NCBI GenBank assembly: GCA_029532415.1
Contig: JAQOTA010000052.1
Coordinates: 3,100,001 to 3,164,000 of the forward strand
Source: Marasmius tenuissimus
Taxonomy: Eukaryota; Basidiomycota; Agaricomycetes; Agaricales; Marasmiaceae
DNA: 64,000 nucleotides
Direction: 5' to 3'
Shown here: positions 32,905 to 45,441 of the stretch, in pieces
How positions within the stretch are numbered: position 1 is the first letter of the stretch
Layout: each line of letters begins with the position of its first letter
The notes under the pieces: model-generated
What the model was told of the DNA's origin: nothing
The model's input: the letters and a program-made list of their open reading frames with translations, nothing else
The model's database searches: none
Program-made: the position numbers and the translations under genes

Positions 32905-35900
32905 TCACTCCGCCTTCCCCTCAATCTCAGGCAACACCACGCCTCCCAGCCACGCAAGGACGACTTCCACTCTCGGTCCATGTAAAGGGATATTAATCGG
33001 CACAGGTTTCTTCATGGGTGGTGCAACTCCGTTCGTTCCATTGGCCAAAACCATTTCTCCCCCTCCCCCTCCTCCACGTTTGGGGTTAGAGCCACCGTTC
33101 CCATTCTTGGCTTTGTCCTTCTGAGCTCTCGCAGCCTCCCTCTCCCTTCGAGCCTTCTCAGCTTGTTCTCTCTGTCTCGCAATAACGGGAGCCAGAAGGA
33201 TACGCACACATTCGAGAGCTTCAGTCGCGTCCGATCGAGGTGGCACCCACGAACCATTCGCATTCGCATCTGCAGCGGGCGCAGAGGCAGAGGCAAAAGC
33301 AGAACCAGCCGACGCAGATGTAGACGTAGTAGCACCATCAGGCGTACTACTCCTCGGTGTAGTCGCAACAGACGTACACGCCGAAGACGACGAAGCTGAA
33401 GCCGAAGCCTCATAAGGCTGGTACTCCTCGATCTTGGCCACAGGTTCAGGTTCGGGTTCGTACTCGATCCTCTTCCCCTTCCCTTCTCTCTCCATCTCCA
33501 TCTCCCTAATCTCCCTCTCCCTCTCCATCTCTGCCAACCCCTTGACCCGCCCAACAGTCCACCCCCCAGCAAGCCTCTCAAGCACCTCGATGAACTCGGC
33601 TTGAGCCATACTCCTCGGTGGGAGAAACACAGGATACCCCTCCAACCCATCCACCAGAGCCGCCGTACGCGCAAACCGACTAAGAATACCCGCGAAATCG
33701 CCCAACAAAAGCATACACAGCAAAATCGAAAAATGCGATTCCACGAGAAGCGGATGATACGTCGTAAACGTCGGCACCGGAACTCGTGCTCCAAACGGCG
33801 ACGACGACGAAGCAGAAGAAGAGGCAGGAGGCGACACAGGTTGATGCGATCCAGGTCGAATACTCTCCGACAGATAGAATGCGTATTCTGTCTGATTCAA
33901 CAACGCGATGTGTCGGCACTCTTTAACCCAATCGTACTGTTCCGATTCCGACTCGTTCTCTTCTCCCTCTCCTCCCTCTGTACTGGTACTCGGGGGACGA
34001 AAATCGTCAACTCCGATAGGCGGCGGTCCACTTTCCAACGAATCAAAGTGACTGAGGAAACGTTCGTGATCGCGGATGCTCTTCCGGAATAACGTTTCGA
34101 CTTTGTCTCTGATACCTGTGCCTTTCTTCCCGACGACTCCGACGAACGTCTCCCTGTACACCCGAGCTTTCTCCCCACCGCTCGCTCCGAGAGGACCCTC
34201 CCCACCAACTTCGACACCACCATAGCTCCCTTCCTCCAGATAACTCAATCTCAACTCTGCACCATCCACCGTCGGCTTCCTCGTAACCCCTTCAAGTTCA
34301 AGCGCAGTCGACTCGATGATATGAACCGCATGCGAAAGATACGCCGCCCCCCTCAAAAACAACAACTGCGGTTCGATCGGCGACGGAGAAGAAGGATACG
34401 GTAACGTCGTCGGATGAGGTGTCGGTCCAACCATCGGTTCAGGCGACGGTGCAGTCGTCGATGGTGCCTCGGAGGAATCTTCATCGCCCGCACCCGTAGC
34501 CTGTCCCTGCCCCTGTGGTTGTTTTTTACCCCGTCTCCCATTCCCACCACCTTTCTTCCCCTTCTTGCCTTTTCCACTACCACCACCACCACCACCGTCC
34601 ACGTCTTTCTCTCTGCCTATGCCTCCACCGACGGCTTCTCCGTGTACGCCTCTCATTTTAACTTTTCGGACTGCGCGAGCTTCTTTGAGTGCATAGGTGA
34701 AATCTTTGGTGGCTTGGACGTATTCGTCTTTGAAACAGTGGACGATCCCTCGTGTTCGGTAGAATTCTAGACGTTGAGGTTGCGCGAGGATAAGTTCGTC
34801 GAGTGTCTGTGTCGTCGTCGATTCTGCTAGTTGGCTATACGAAGTGGGGGAGAAGGGGATGAGCAGAGGTGGAAAGAGAGAAAAGAGAGAAAGGATACAC
34901 ACCGAGAAGGTATCTTCTCATGAAAGAAATGTACATATTTCGCATCCACATCGTTCGGATCTACCATCATTCGAGGCATGTCAGCCAACGAAAAAAAACA
35001 AACAAATTCACTCATCGAACTCACCAAACCTCAACACCCTCTCCGCAAGATCATCAAACACACTCCCCCCTTGCATAACCATCACACTACTCGCAATCTC
35101 ATCAGCCTTATACGCCTCCGCCAACTTCTGCACCGCAAGCGCGCGCAACCTGTGTATCCGCATAGCGCTCATAGCAACGTTTCGACCGTTGGCATGACCG
35201 TTAGGCGTGGGGTTGAATCCGAGAGCTTGCGCAGTGGAGGTTGCGCTAGCTGTCGCGCTCCCGCCCCCACCGAAAAGACCACCACCACCACTACCACCAG
35301 GTCCCATACCGGAAGCTCTCAATTCGGCGGCAGACATCCCACTGCTGGCTCTTACACTCAACTCTGCCGCCTCGTCGATGAGTCTCCTGATCGATGCGAC
35401 GTTTTGGAAGACGCCTGGATCGATAGGTGGCGGTGTTGGTTTGCCTATGCCTATGCCTAATTCTGGTTGCGTGGGGGAAGGGGGGCCGGATACTAGTGAC
35501 GATGAAGAAGTAGGGAAACCGGGATAGGGATAGTGATTGTAACCGTAGCCGTTCGGGTTGGTGAACGTGCCAACGTCGGGATTGGAGGAGAGGTTGAGAG
35601 AATGGAAGCCTCTGTCCCTGTCTCGTTCGCGGTCTCGCTTGACGTTGTTGTAGTTTCCGTTACCGTTACCGTTGCCATTCCCACTGTTGTTGTTGTTGGT
35701 ATAGTGGGGCGTGTTGGATATCGCTGGTACTGGGCTGCCCTCAGAGGATGTGATTGTCGGTGTTGGTGGTGAAAGTGTCGCAGGATCCAAGTTGAGTACT
35801 AAGAGTGATTCGAGAAGTTCGAGAGGCAACTGAAGCCATGGTCCCTGTAAGATCGAGTGGCCACCAATTCAGAACAAATGACGGACGGCAAGAGAGAATG

Positions 35901-36261
35901 AACGTACATGATAGGAACTGATGTACTTCCAATGCTTGTTCCTGCTGATACAGAGCACTGGAGGCCTGTCCTTCTCTCGTTCTCTCTCCTTCATTCTCTC
36001 GCTTTCCTCGCGAGCCTTGACGCTAGCGCTCTTCTTAGGCTTCTTCTTCTTCTTCTTTTTCTTTCCTGTGGCATTTTCTTGCAGCAACACAGCGTCTCCG
36101 TCCGCGTCCAGATCCAAAGCGTCGCAGTCTTCCGGCAAAAATTCGGATGAGTCTCTATCTCCGTCTCCAGAGACAAAAACATGTCCGCCTAAGAGTGTCG
36201 TGGGCGTCGTAGGCGTAGCAGGCGTTGAAGGGTCCGGGCTCGTCGAGAGTGAGGACGACAT
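32905..36261 (-). CDS. Large TPR-like fungal protein with low-complexity linkers, 1053 residues
   Basis: Four exons (36261-35908, 35844-35025, 34960-34903, 34834-32905) join in phase. The N-terminal 85 residues are disordered and end in a run of eight Lys (KKKKKKKK). The conserved core starts NKHWKYISSYH/GPWLQLPLELLESLLVLN, spanning intron 1. A helical part follows (ASIRRLIDEAAELSVRAS, RALAVQKLAEAYKADEIASS), then DVDAKYVHFFHEKIPSR. Next is a TPR-like repeat (LEFYRTRGIVHCFKDEYVQ and TKDFTYALKEAR), a Gly/Lys-rich linker, and a second helical region (LFLRGAAYLSHAVHIIES, VETLFRKSIRDHERFLSHF, PLLVESHFSILLCMLLLGDF). The protein looks cytosolic or nuclear and scaffold-like. I recall pan-fungal relatives annotated only as TPR proteins. 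Many linkers are simple repeats (GN, GGGGG, Ala/Ser). Confidence 0.75.
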
Positions 36262-36705
36262 CTTGATTTCCCCGTTAAACCGTTCTCCGTTAGGACCTCA
36301 GTTCAACACAAACAAGCCTAGTTCGTCCAATCGTCTGCGTTGTCTAGGTTTGTATATCTCACGGCTGTCCGCGAGTAGCAATGAAAGGTTGAATGGAACA
36401 AATAACAAGAACGAAAGCTGAATAAGTAGGACCTGGAATGTGGAGGGAATGATGATACCCGACTCTAACGGGTTGACGGTGATGGTGACGGTCTAGCTCA
36501 GAAAAAACACTGGCAGGTGACGAGACAAGATTTCTCACGCATCGTTTTAGCGTACCGGACTTCCGGGCCCTGAGGCGATGAATCCGAAATATCCGAAAAT
36601 TGGAACAACGTCCGAAGGGATCCGACGGAGGTTCAATAGAACCCACGGAAAATTTGCCATACTGTAGGAAACGCGATAAAAAGGCTAAACATCGCGCACG
36701 CCCAG

Positions 36706-36809
36706 TGATGAGAGTGGGATTCGAACCCACGCCCCGGAGGACCAGATAAATTGCACACCGAGTGTGCTGATCCTTAGTCTGGCGCCTTAGACCGCTCGGC
36801 CATCTCACC
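36706..36809 (-). tRNA. tRNA-Leu(AAG) with 24-bp intron, second copy
   Basis: It is the same length and structure as the copy at 32519. The acceptor stem is GGTGAGA/TCTCATC, the anticodon loop CTAAGGA, and the intron hairpin GCACAC/GTGTGC. Differences from the first copy at acceptor pair 3-70 and in the intron stem are compensatory. It stands in opposite orientation on the other side of the TPR-like gene. Confidence 0.9.
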
Positions 36810-38637
36810 ATGGATGTTCGACGCTCTTTGTCGTCTATTGTTCCTCCTTGTCCTCCACCATCACCATCCAAATATTATGGTGCGCTTTCTGCTTTTTTTT
36901 TGCGAATTCTGCCCGCCAGCACCTTGCCCTCGTGTGGGAAAATTCGGCCACGGTGGTGGTATCGGATCAAGGAGCCCCTCGCGCAGCTTTCTGTTCTTCA
37001 TTCATTCATCGTCATAACTTCTGTTGATATCTTTACAGCCAACCAGCTTTCAGCATCTCGCTCATCAATCAGTTCGCCAGGCCCTCGGATTCTCAAAGTC
37101 AAACAAGTTTGTTCGAGATAGTGAACGATATTTAGACTACATGAACTCAGCTGGGTGTGACTAATTCGTAGACTCGAGCCATTCACTTCGCCGCGCCCAG
37201 TGGTTTCGAGTCTAACTAATTTGTAACTTTATGCTCTACCTCAACTCTCAAGATCCAGTGAGTAAAACTGGGTCGTCTACCCAACTATCGTGATAACTGG
37301 TCTACTGATCATGCCAGCTCAAACCCTAATTCCAATATCACCAGGAGATAGCAGTGAGAAACTTCGGGATCTGCTGGTAAATGGCCGCAACTCCGCTTGA
37401 ACATCTTCCTTGTTCTGCTCAGGCAATTCCGTTTGCACTTTGACTCTGACCATTAGCACAGTGCGTGGACCGAATCACGGATCAAGATGGGGAAAGAGGT
37501 CCGAGGAATCCGTCGCTCAAATTGTTCAAACTTCACTGTTGATCTCGTTCTCGAGGGTGGAACCCGTTAAAACCTCATGCTGATTCTGCCTACAAAAGGG
37601 TCAGGTTCGCGGTATTCTGACCATCAGCACCCTCCTTCTCTCTTTTCTCTCCGGTTAAGAAACATTCTTCCCTCCTTTCACTTGCATTCATCGCTAATTC
37701 AGCCGTACGCTGTAGCATCGCCTCCTTTCATGGAAGCACCCTGGTTGCTAGTCCCTCGTCGGCTGCAAAGTTCAACATCAGGCGCGGTCCCACGAGAAAC
37801 GACCTTTACTTGGACGAGGCCTATACCAAGTTAGCAATGAACAGATGTTCGATGGCCGTGACGTGATAACGGGTAGCTCATCGACCAGCGACAATACCGC
37901 CGGTGGGCATATGAACGATTAGAGGTACTGGACTCGACCGGGCTCTAGTCTCTACCCATCCCAGTAGCAATCCGCGCTGGAACCGTCCTCGAAATGGAAC
38001 CGTTCTCGAAAGAGCTGTCCACACGACGTGGGTCAAACAGGCAGAAACGACGACCCCTCGGATACACGCTCCCAGGATGACTTCGGAGGTGATTGATATG
38101 ATTCAGACTTCACTGAGGGCGCTGCAAGATCCCATTCTTCAAGTACCAGGATAGTAACATCATACCGTACGTCCCTACTGGGCACGATCTCCCCCGCCTT
38201 CGAGAGTAGCATTCCTCCAACCAAGATCTCGTGCTTACCAGTGGAACTGTGATCCTACTTCTCGTCCTCGCTCGGGTTCCACACGTTCTACCCTATGAGA
38301 CAAAAGATATCGGGCTAGACTAAATTTCCGGAATCGTTGACAGCTTTGTCTTGATCCTCTTGGAGCTTGCTCAGCCACCGAATCACCTGTGCCGTATTTT
38401 GCATCTTGATTCGGTGGTACCACCTCAGCGCCGGCGTGCTACGCATTCTCTTACGATAACCTCGCATTGAACAAAGTTCCTGGACTGTTCAATCATATCA
38501 CCTTGTCATTTTGCTCCCTCTGAAAGGCAGCTTCTCAGATTTCTTGTCCTGGAAACTCGATCTTAGGACCCATCTCGGAATATCCTCATTCGTGACGTCG
38601 GCCCCTGGTAGCCTTCTTACATCTCGAGACGCCACAA
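36810..38637. other. Intergenic, no gene recognised
   Basis: Only short frames without domains are present on both strands. A small plus-strand frame at 37577-37834 has no recognisable content. No repeat with clear ends was found. Confidence 0.4.
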
Positions 38638-38739
38638 GGCGCTATAGCCAAGTGGTTACGGCGACAGATTCGAATGCCACTGAGTTCGCTTTTCATCTGT
38701 TCCTCTTTGAGGGCGCAGGTTCAAATCCTGCTGGCGTCG
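38638..38739 (+). tRNA. tRNA-Ser(CGA) with 20-bp intron
   Basis: GGCGCTA pairs with TGGCGTC (two G-U pairs), the D arm is GCC...GGC, and the T arm is GCAGG-TTCAAAT-CCTGC. The variable arm CCTC-TTT-GAGG is long, as in serine tRNAs. The loop TTCGAAA... gives anticodon CGA (codon UCG). The intron is 38675-38694, between positions 37 and 38. Overall it resembles yeast tRNA-Ser(CGA), which is also split. Confidence 0.88.
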
Positions 38740-38889
38740 TGAATCATTTTGTTTGGCTATTCTCGACGCCACATCATGAACGTCTCAGTCAGAAAACAGT
38801 ATATTCCGTATACTCCGCAGGACTAATACAGTTGAGAACTAGTCAACGTATATACACAGAGATCGTCGACGCGAAAATAACGCGGGACC

Positions 38890-41284
38890 TTAGCGCGTAA
38901 GAGGTCCCCACAGAAATTCATCTTCCCAAGGAAATTCGGAATTATTATGACGAAGGTCCACCAAACGCAACAGAAATCCATGAACCTCACTCGCTTTTGG
39001 ACGGTCCTTCACCTGCTGCGCCCAGCAATCACGTACCATAGCCCAGATGACATCCGGGCACCAGAACTCCGAGGACGGTCGAGGCGGTCTTGCTTTGAGA
39101 ATAGTAACCTGGAACATGACCGTTGGATCTACAATATCTGCGAACGGTGGTTTGCCTGTGATAATCTGGTACACGGATGCATCGTCATCGCTTATCAGAA
39201 GCGTTTTTGAAAGCAGATGAAGAGATTCTGACCTCGAGGACAGTGCATGCGAAAGCGTATATATCACGGGTGAACCTATCATTCCTTATCTGCCCCTCCC
39301 CATCGGCGTTGAGGGTGGTGGCGCCATCCCCGAGGTGGAATAGCTCTGGGGCCATCCATCGAAGGGACCCCTTGTGATCATGAGTATTCGTGCGGGCCAG
39401 GTTCATCGTTTCAGTGACCATTCTTGCCAACCCAAAATCTGCGAGGCGGCAGCTCCCGCGTTCGTCCACCAGAACGTTAGCCTATAATGTTGGCATTCCA
39501 GTCAGCGTCTGAAACAGAAGATAGGTATGCCCAATAACTTGCTCCTTTGATGTCTGCGTGCACGACCTTCTGTTCGTGCAGGTAAGCCATTCCCGCTGAG
39601 ATTTCGAGAATCTGCAAGTGGCTTAATAACGGAAATTGCGACTAGAACTTTGAGACCTACCGCCGTCAGTCGATCGTGGTCGGGATTGTGCCTCAAGAAC
39701 GTTATGATATCTCCATTGTCCATCCAAGGTGAGACCAGGCAGAAACATTGCGGGAAAAGTGAGGTGCTAACACCATGGAAAGGAAGTAAGTTCGGGTGGG
39801 TAAGCTGAGTCCAGAGTAATGCCTCTTTATAAAACTCCTACAAAAGGGAGGAGCCAGTGCTCAGGCTTGTGGTTGATGATTTTGGGCAATGGACGAACCT
39901 CGGCGAGCTTATCCTTCTCGTGCTGGCCGGCTTCAAGATAAATCCTGAGAACCTTAAGACATACCGGTTTATCTCTATAGGTCCCCTTGAATATGTCCTG
40001 TATGTACCCCTCAGAGCTCTCTGTGACCGTTAAGTGATGAGCGAATGAACACATACTGCGAACCCGCCACATGCCATTGCTAAATCCGAAGGTCCTTCTT
40101 TGACAACCTCGTGTACGAACAATGAGAAGGGCAAGATGTGGTGCTTGTTTACGAGGGTCATAAGACATCTTGAACATCTTCTGCGATACTCAGAATAGAT
40201 CGGGTCGGATAACAGTGCAGCATCACCGTCATGTCGGAGCTCCTGATCTCCTGAATCAAAGGTCAATCGCAACGACCGTTAAGGCAAGTATGAACCTTCT
40301 GGAGTGTGTCAACAACAGCTTGTCTCCACCACTGGCAGTCCTCCATCCACTCCACAGCTGTGCTGACACCTTCGTCGTTTGATAGTGCCGTTCGTAGGTC
40401 CTCGGTAACCATCTGATGGCAAAGATTGTCTGAGGTTCCTGCCTGGAGAATCGTATGAACTAGTGAGTAAAACCCAAGGGGGTTGGAGCGCGACGCACAT
40501 CTTCCTTACACTCGGGATACCGTCTTGCCAACTCAAAATGAACGTCGCTCAGAAAATCCTCAAAATCAGAATCCGGCTGAGTTGCAAGATTCTGTCGAAA
40601 ATGATTTCGTCGTGTAGGGAAGTCCTCTTTCATAGGGAGGCAGGGTACTTAACAAACGGCCCAATTGATCAAATCGTAAGGTAAACCAGGGTCTTTGTGG
40701 CAACGCACCATGTCTTGCACAGTATCTACGAACCACCTCTTCAAAAATGTCCTTTGAAAGTTCATAAAATTGCTCATTCGTGAGATGAGTGAGCTTCAGT
40801 CTATCTTTAGACCGTGAGGCAATGTAATTCACTGGCGAAAACAGAGTCAGTTACAAGTTTCGGGAGATGGGGAAAAATAAGAGTCACGAAGGCTACCCTC
40901 CGTAGCTCGATCAACATCTAGAAACATGTCAAGGGTTCGAAAAGTTAATCTGGACATCTCGCGAATAGGACGGTCGGCAAAGGGCACTCCCAGACTCCAC
41001 TGCACTGGAGGCGCATTCCCATTTCGTCCCACTGCCCCTTCCTCCATGAGCCTACGGGAATTGCCGTTGTCTCGTTCAATACAACTTCTGTCCTCGGGAG
41101 GATGTTGCGGTCCCGTGTGGTAGTTCGAGATGCCAGAGACAACTGTAAGGGTCGGGGCAGAGGCTGTCGACTGTATGCAATTCCTATCCAAGTTGGGAGG
41201 AGGGCACGAGTCTTTGCGGTGATTCGAGGTCCCAGAGACAACTGTCAGAGTCGAGGTGCGGCCTTTCGACTGGAGAACTCCCAT
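38890..41284 (-). CDS. K1: TKL-type protein kinase with N-terminal SHD (Spa2/GIT) domain
   Basis: A multi-exon gene. The suggested start MGVLQSKGRTS at 41284 fits an N-myristoylation signal (Gly2, Ser6). An in-frame ATG at 41374 would instead add a hydrophobic leader (SSSTIILVAVLISL). A repeated segment LTVVSGxSN follows. The SHD spans about 40800-40510: repeat 1 LTHLTNEQFYELSKDIFEEV, repeat 2 (after an intron from GTGCGT to TTAAG) TRRNHFRQNLATQPDSDFED then LSDVHFELARRYPE. A helical linker (EDLRTALSNDEGVSTAVEW, WWRQAVVDTLQK) leads to the kinase: glycine loop CGGFA/DIFKG, catalytic Lys in VCLKVLR, Glu in FYKEALLW, catalytic loop VHADIKGANVLV, DFG in LADFGLAR, SLRWMAPE, DIYAFACTV and GKPPFADI. 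The catalytic residues are present except that HRD is HAD. The SHD binds polarity and MAPK proteins in Spa2, so it may place the kinase at growth sites (inference). Confidence 0.75.
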
Positions 41285-42959
41285 TGGAGTGTTGGAGTGA
41301 TGAATGGCAGGAAAGAAAGGATCGAGAGAGATGAGAACAGCGACCAGTATTATTGTACTGCTAGACAACGGCAATCAAGACCAGATTCGGTGCAAGCCCC
41401 TCCCATACTTGGCGGTATGTGCGCAATTTCCCAAAGGTGCCGGCTGCAGTGGCCAAGAAGCTGTTGAGAGGCACTGCCAGTGTCAGTGAACGTTCGTTGT
41501 TTAAACATAGTACAACCACGTGTTGCGACGGGAAGATGTGAGTTCGAGGTATCCACGTGCCCTACGGGCCGACTTGAGAGTGAGTCTAGATACATGATGG
41601 TAACAGTACACTAGACACCATGATACAATCAAGGAAATCTTCAACTAACTCGCGGAACGTCGTATGGAAGAGTATACCACGCGAACGGAGATCTCCTGTA
41701 GTCGGGTCCCCCGACGTCAATGAGGGTTTCCTATCATTCTTGCCAACCTCAAGTCGGCAAGGTCGGCGAAGTATGAGAAACCACGCTATCACTTCTACAC
41801 GATGCGACCAACCCTTTACACAGACCATACTATAGATGAATACTACTCTAAACGAGAAATAGGTGAGAATGCTACAGACACACAACAAGGACGAATGCTA
41901 AAATCATACTAATAATTTTCGGGAAGTTGGCCAGGTAAGCGGTTTGACGCCGTTATTTTGGTAGACTCAGTTACACTTGGGCAGTGAGTGATTTGATAGT
42001 ACTTTTGGACATCTGAAGTGTATGCCATATGAGTTTCATGAGCTTGGGTGTTGTGCTGGTCGAGAAATGACTGCTTTGCTGATGCGAGTCCAAATTTCGG
42101 CAAAATGGGGTAGTTGGCCGGTTGTGAGTATTCACGGATGATGGCCACTACAGCCCCTAATATAGGTCGAAAACAATGTATTTAGGTGCAGTTCAAGGTT
42201 CAAGAGCGTTAAAAACATGTTACAAGTACATACCGATATTAGATACTGGTGATGCGCTGGCATCCTGTGTGGGGAGCCCGCCCCAGACCAATACCAGACA
42301 TGATTGACACTAGAGCCTCACAGGGAAGTTAATATGATCCTATAAAGCTATATAAACAGCTAAAATAGGTATTTGTGTAGTCTGGATGCCTACGGGACTG
42401 GGTGATAAGCCAGATAGGTCCTCGTGAGTGTGGCAGACAGCGTGGGAACAAAATAGACGCCGTCAGAAATTCTATCATATATGGAGGAAAATAGGCCATG
42501 GTGACGAGTAACCCGCTCATATGTCTTGCTGGAAGGCACATCTATTGATGTTGAGCTTCTAGAGATAGATATACAGACGAAGTGCGTAATAATTCCCTCA
42601 GTGAACTACTGCGACGGCTAAGAAATCACGTAATTTCTTGATTTTCCTGGTTTTTTCCGACCACACCCTGGTCCAAACTCGCTGAATCACACTCAGGTGG
42701 TTTCTACAGGTCGGTATAGATTGAATGTACACTATGTGACTGGCTTTGAGTTACTACAACACGGTGACAGCCGTGTGGAGCCCAAGTGGCCAACTTCCCA
42801 GGGGTGGCCAACTAGGTGAAGGCCTATAGTACATGCTGCAGACATGGACGGATGATAAATGATGTCAAGGAAAACCTAAGGTGAATGATGTAGATACATA
42901 ACCAAGAATGAATACGGGCGCGAGAGTTCTTTAACGAGCACATACAACTTCATACAAGT
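41285..42959. other. Intergenic between K1 and K2, no gene recognised
   Basis: No domain-like frame was found. GGGAAGTTGGCCA at 41931-41943 recurs inverted at 42787-42799, but I found no target duplication outside the pair, so a mobile element is not called. A related AGTTGGCC block lies at 42111. Confidence 0.35.
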
Positions 42960-45441
42960 TCACAGGGATACATCCTCCCAATGGGCCCCAGAGTTACGGA
43001 GGTTCACCAGCTTCGACAGGAATTCGTGAACCTCGCTAGCTGTTGGACGATCCTGGGGCCTTTGCGCCCAGCATCGCTCAACCAGCGTCCACACGTTGTC
43101 GGGGCACCAATAGTTTCCTGGCGATGGTCGAGACGGCCTGGCGTTGTTAACCATGACCTCGTACATGACCGTCGGATCCGTGAGCTCCGCGAAAGGGGGT
43201 TTCCCTGTGATGACCTGTTCCACGAGCTCGTAGGCTAAACACGCATGACTATAAGATAGAGGACGAACCTCGAGGACGGTGCACGCAAAAGCGTAGACGT
43301 CTCGACTGAACTTGTGGGTCCGATCCTTGCCTCCCCCCATAGTGGCACGAATACCATTACTTGAACGGAATAGCTCCGGAGCCATCCAGCGGATAGACCC
43401 CTTCATCTCGCTTGTACTTGGTTTGGCCCGTGTTGTGGAATCGGCGACCGTGATCGCCAGTCCAAAATCTGCAAGGAGAGCTCGGCCCGCTTCATTCACG
43501 AGCACATTGGCCTGTAAGCAAGGGGTAAGTGCCACGAGAGGAACAGGTTGCAAGGGATAACTCACTCCTTTGATATCTCCGTGCACAATTTCGCACTCGT
43601 GCAAGTGAGCCATCCCTGCTGAGATATCAAGAATCTGGATAGTAAAGTGAGTCAAGCCCGGCGATCAAGGCTCTGAGCCCTACCGATGCCAGCCTATCGT
43701 GACCGGGAGTCAATTCCAAAAACCCGATAATGTCTCCGTTCGCCATCCAAGGAGAAACGAGACAGAAGCCTTGAGGGAAAAGTGTGGTGTTGACGCCGAT
43801 GAAAGGAAGTAAGTTAGGATGGCTGAGCCGAGTCCACAACAACGCTTCCTTATGAAACGCCTGTAAAGAAAACAATACGCTCAAACACTGCCCTCACGAT
43901 TCGAAGCAAGCGAGAATCAACGTACCTTGACTAGCCTGTCCCTCTTCCGATGGCGGCCTTGTGCATGTACTCTGAGAACCTTGAGGCATACTGCTTGGGT
44001 TCCATGGCTGCCTTTCCATACGTCCTTGGTGTGCCCTTCAAATAGAGCCTTCAATACGCTAAGGTAGACACGTACCGAAAACCCGCCGCCATTACAAGGT
44101 TGCATTCCTTCCCTGACCACATCGTTGACGAATAACGAGGCCGGTAAAGTGTGGTGTTTGTTCACCAGGGCTTCCAGGCATGTCGCACATTTTTTGAGAT
44201 ATTCGGAACGGTTGGGGTCAGGCCTCGCAGAAAGGATCTCCTGTTGATGGACTGAGATAAGTGATCGAGTGCAGTGACAGCAAGTAGTAAACTGACTAGC
44301 TGGAGTAAGTCAACTGTCCGAGCGACAACTGGCCCTTTCTCGAGTGCTAGAAGTGCATTGAGACCTGAAATTGTTGAAAGTTTCCTTCGCAAACCATCGG
44401 GTGTCTCAATTCTCAGCGGATCGCTCGTGTCGGTATCGGTAGTCCTCAAGGACTGGAGCTTGGAGCTATTGCTGAGTGAAGAGGTAGGTGTAGGTAGTCC
44501 AGGACCCCGAGTCCTGATTGGAGTCAAATGTGGGTCGGTAACCAGCGCGGCATCCGGATCAGTTCGCAAGCCATCTTGTCTTCTTATCTGAATATCTGCT
44601 CGTTTGATGTCGAGGCTCGCGATGCTTGATTGGGTCCGCTTATAGCATCTGGAAATCAGCACAGAACTTTATCACCAGGAGAGAGACACACAGCAAGGAC
44701 GTCGAGCGCCTCTCTAAGCCTTCCCCTGAACCCTTGTATACTGTCAAGATCTGACTGGGCAGACAGATAGAGCTTCCATATCGCTCTGTCGGCGCGCCGT
44801 TGCGCGAAGACCTTGATTTCCTGGAAGGTTCTAACATATATATCGTTCATCGATGTTAGAGAGGCGGAGTTCCAAAAAGAGGGTAATAACGCACATTTGA
44901 AGGGCTTTCAGATGAGCTGTAAGTGTGGGCGAGAGTTTTGCAGGGTCATTCTTGGTTTTGAGGGCTTTACAACGGGTAGAAAGGCTAGATGCCAGCAGAC
45001 ACGTCTCGTGAATAAGTTTACGGAATGCCTCTTCGTTTGGCGTGGGGGTGTGGAGAAGCGTGCGAAAAATAATGACGGATGTGAATATGAATATATTCGG
45101 TTGATCGGCTTGACCTTGATCCTGGGCGCTTTGACCGGAAGATTCGGTACGGGTGTCTGCAACCTGGCGATCGAACTGTGGCGACAAGAAAGTGAATTTG
45201 GCCTCCCACCAATGGATATGCATAATGCATTCACCTGTGCAGCATCCATAATTTCCATTGCTAGCTTAGAAATTTTCCCCAGCCATGATTCCACTGCAGA
45301 GATTTCCATGGCCTCCTTTAAGGTGTTCAGTACTGCCATGAGGGAGGAATTCCCCCAAAGCGAGCTCGTTGTTCTTCTCCTCCCGGACATGTATTTGAGC
45401 TGGTCTGTGTCTGGTTGTACTTCCCGTCGATCTTGGTTCAT
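42960..45441 (-). CDS. K2: TKL-type kinase with N-terminal MLKL-like four-helix bundle
   Basis: A multi-exon gene starting MNQDRREVQPD at 45441 (a second Met, MSGRRR, lies 17 residues on). The N-terminal domain has four predicted helices: MAVLNTLKEAMEISAVESWL, FRKLIHETCLLASSLSTRC, LTAHLKALQ, then RRADRAIWKLYLSAQSDLDS with IQGFRGRLREALDVLAV. This pattern matches the helical bundle annotated in agaricomycete proteins as MLKL N-terminal or Cbl-N-like (from memory). A Ser/Thr/Pro-rich linker carrying LRRKLSTISGLNALLALEKG follows. The kinase has glycine loop GGGFS/DVWKG, Lys in VCLKVLRVH, Glu in FHKEALLW, loop IVHGDIKGANVLV, DFG in LADFGLAI, SIRWMAPELF, DVYAFACTV, and GKPPFAEL. It ends NSGAHWEDVSL. 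The kinase is complete, with HGD in place of HRD. There is no signal peptide. K1-K4 are all oriented the same way. Confidence 0.75.

Noticed and set aside
33012..33794. Alternative 260-codon frame within the TPR-like gene
   Set aside because: It is an Arg/Leu-rich out-of-frame shadow of low-complexity coding sequence.
36359..36871. Minus-strand frame of 170 codons
   Set aside because: It runs through the tRNA-Leu gene, and the matching peptide from 32517 is likewise translated tRNA.
41931..42799. Inverted GGGAAGTTGGCCA pair about 870 bp apart, possible MITE
   Set aside because: There is no target duplication outside the repeats and no longer inverted homology, and the block occurs a third time nearby.
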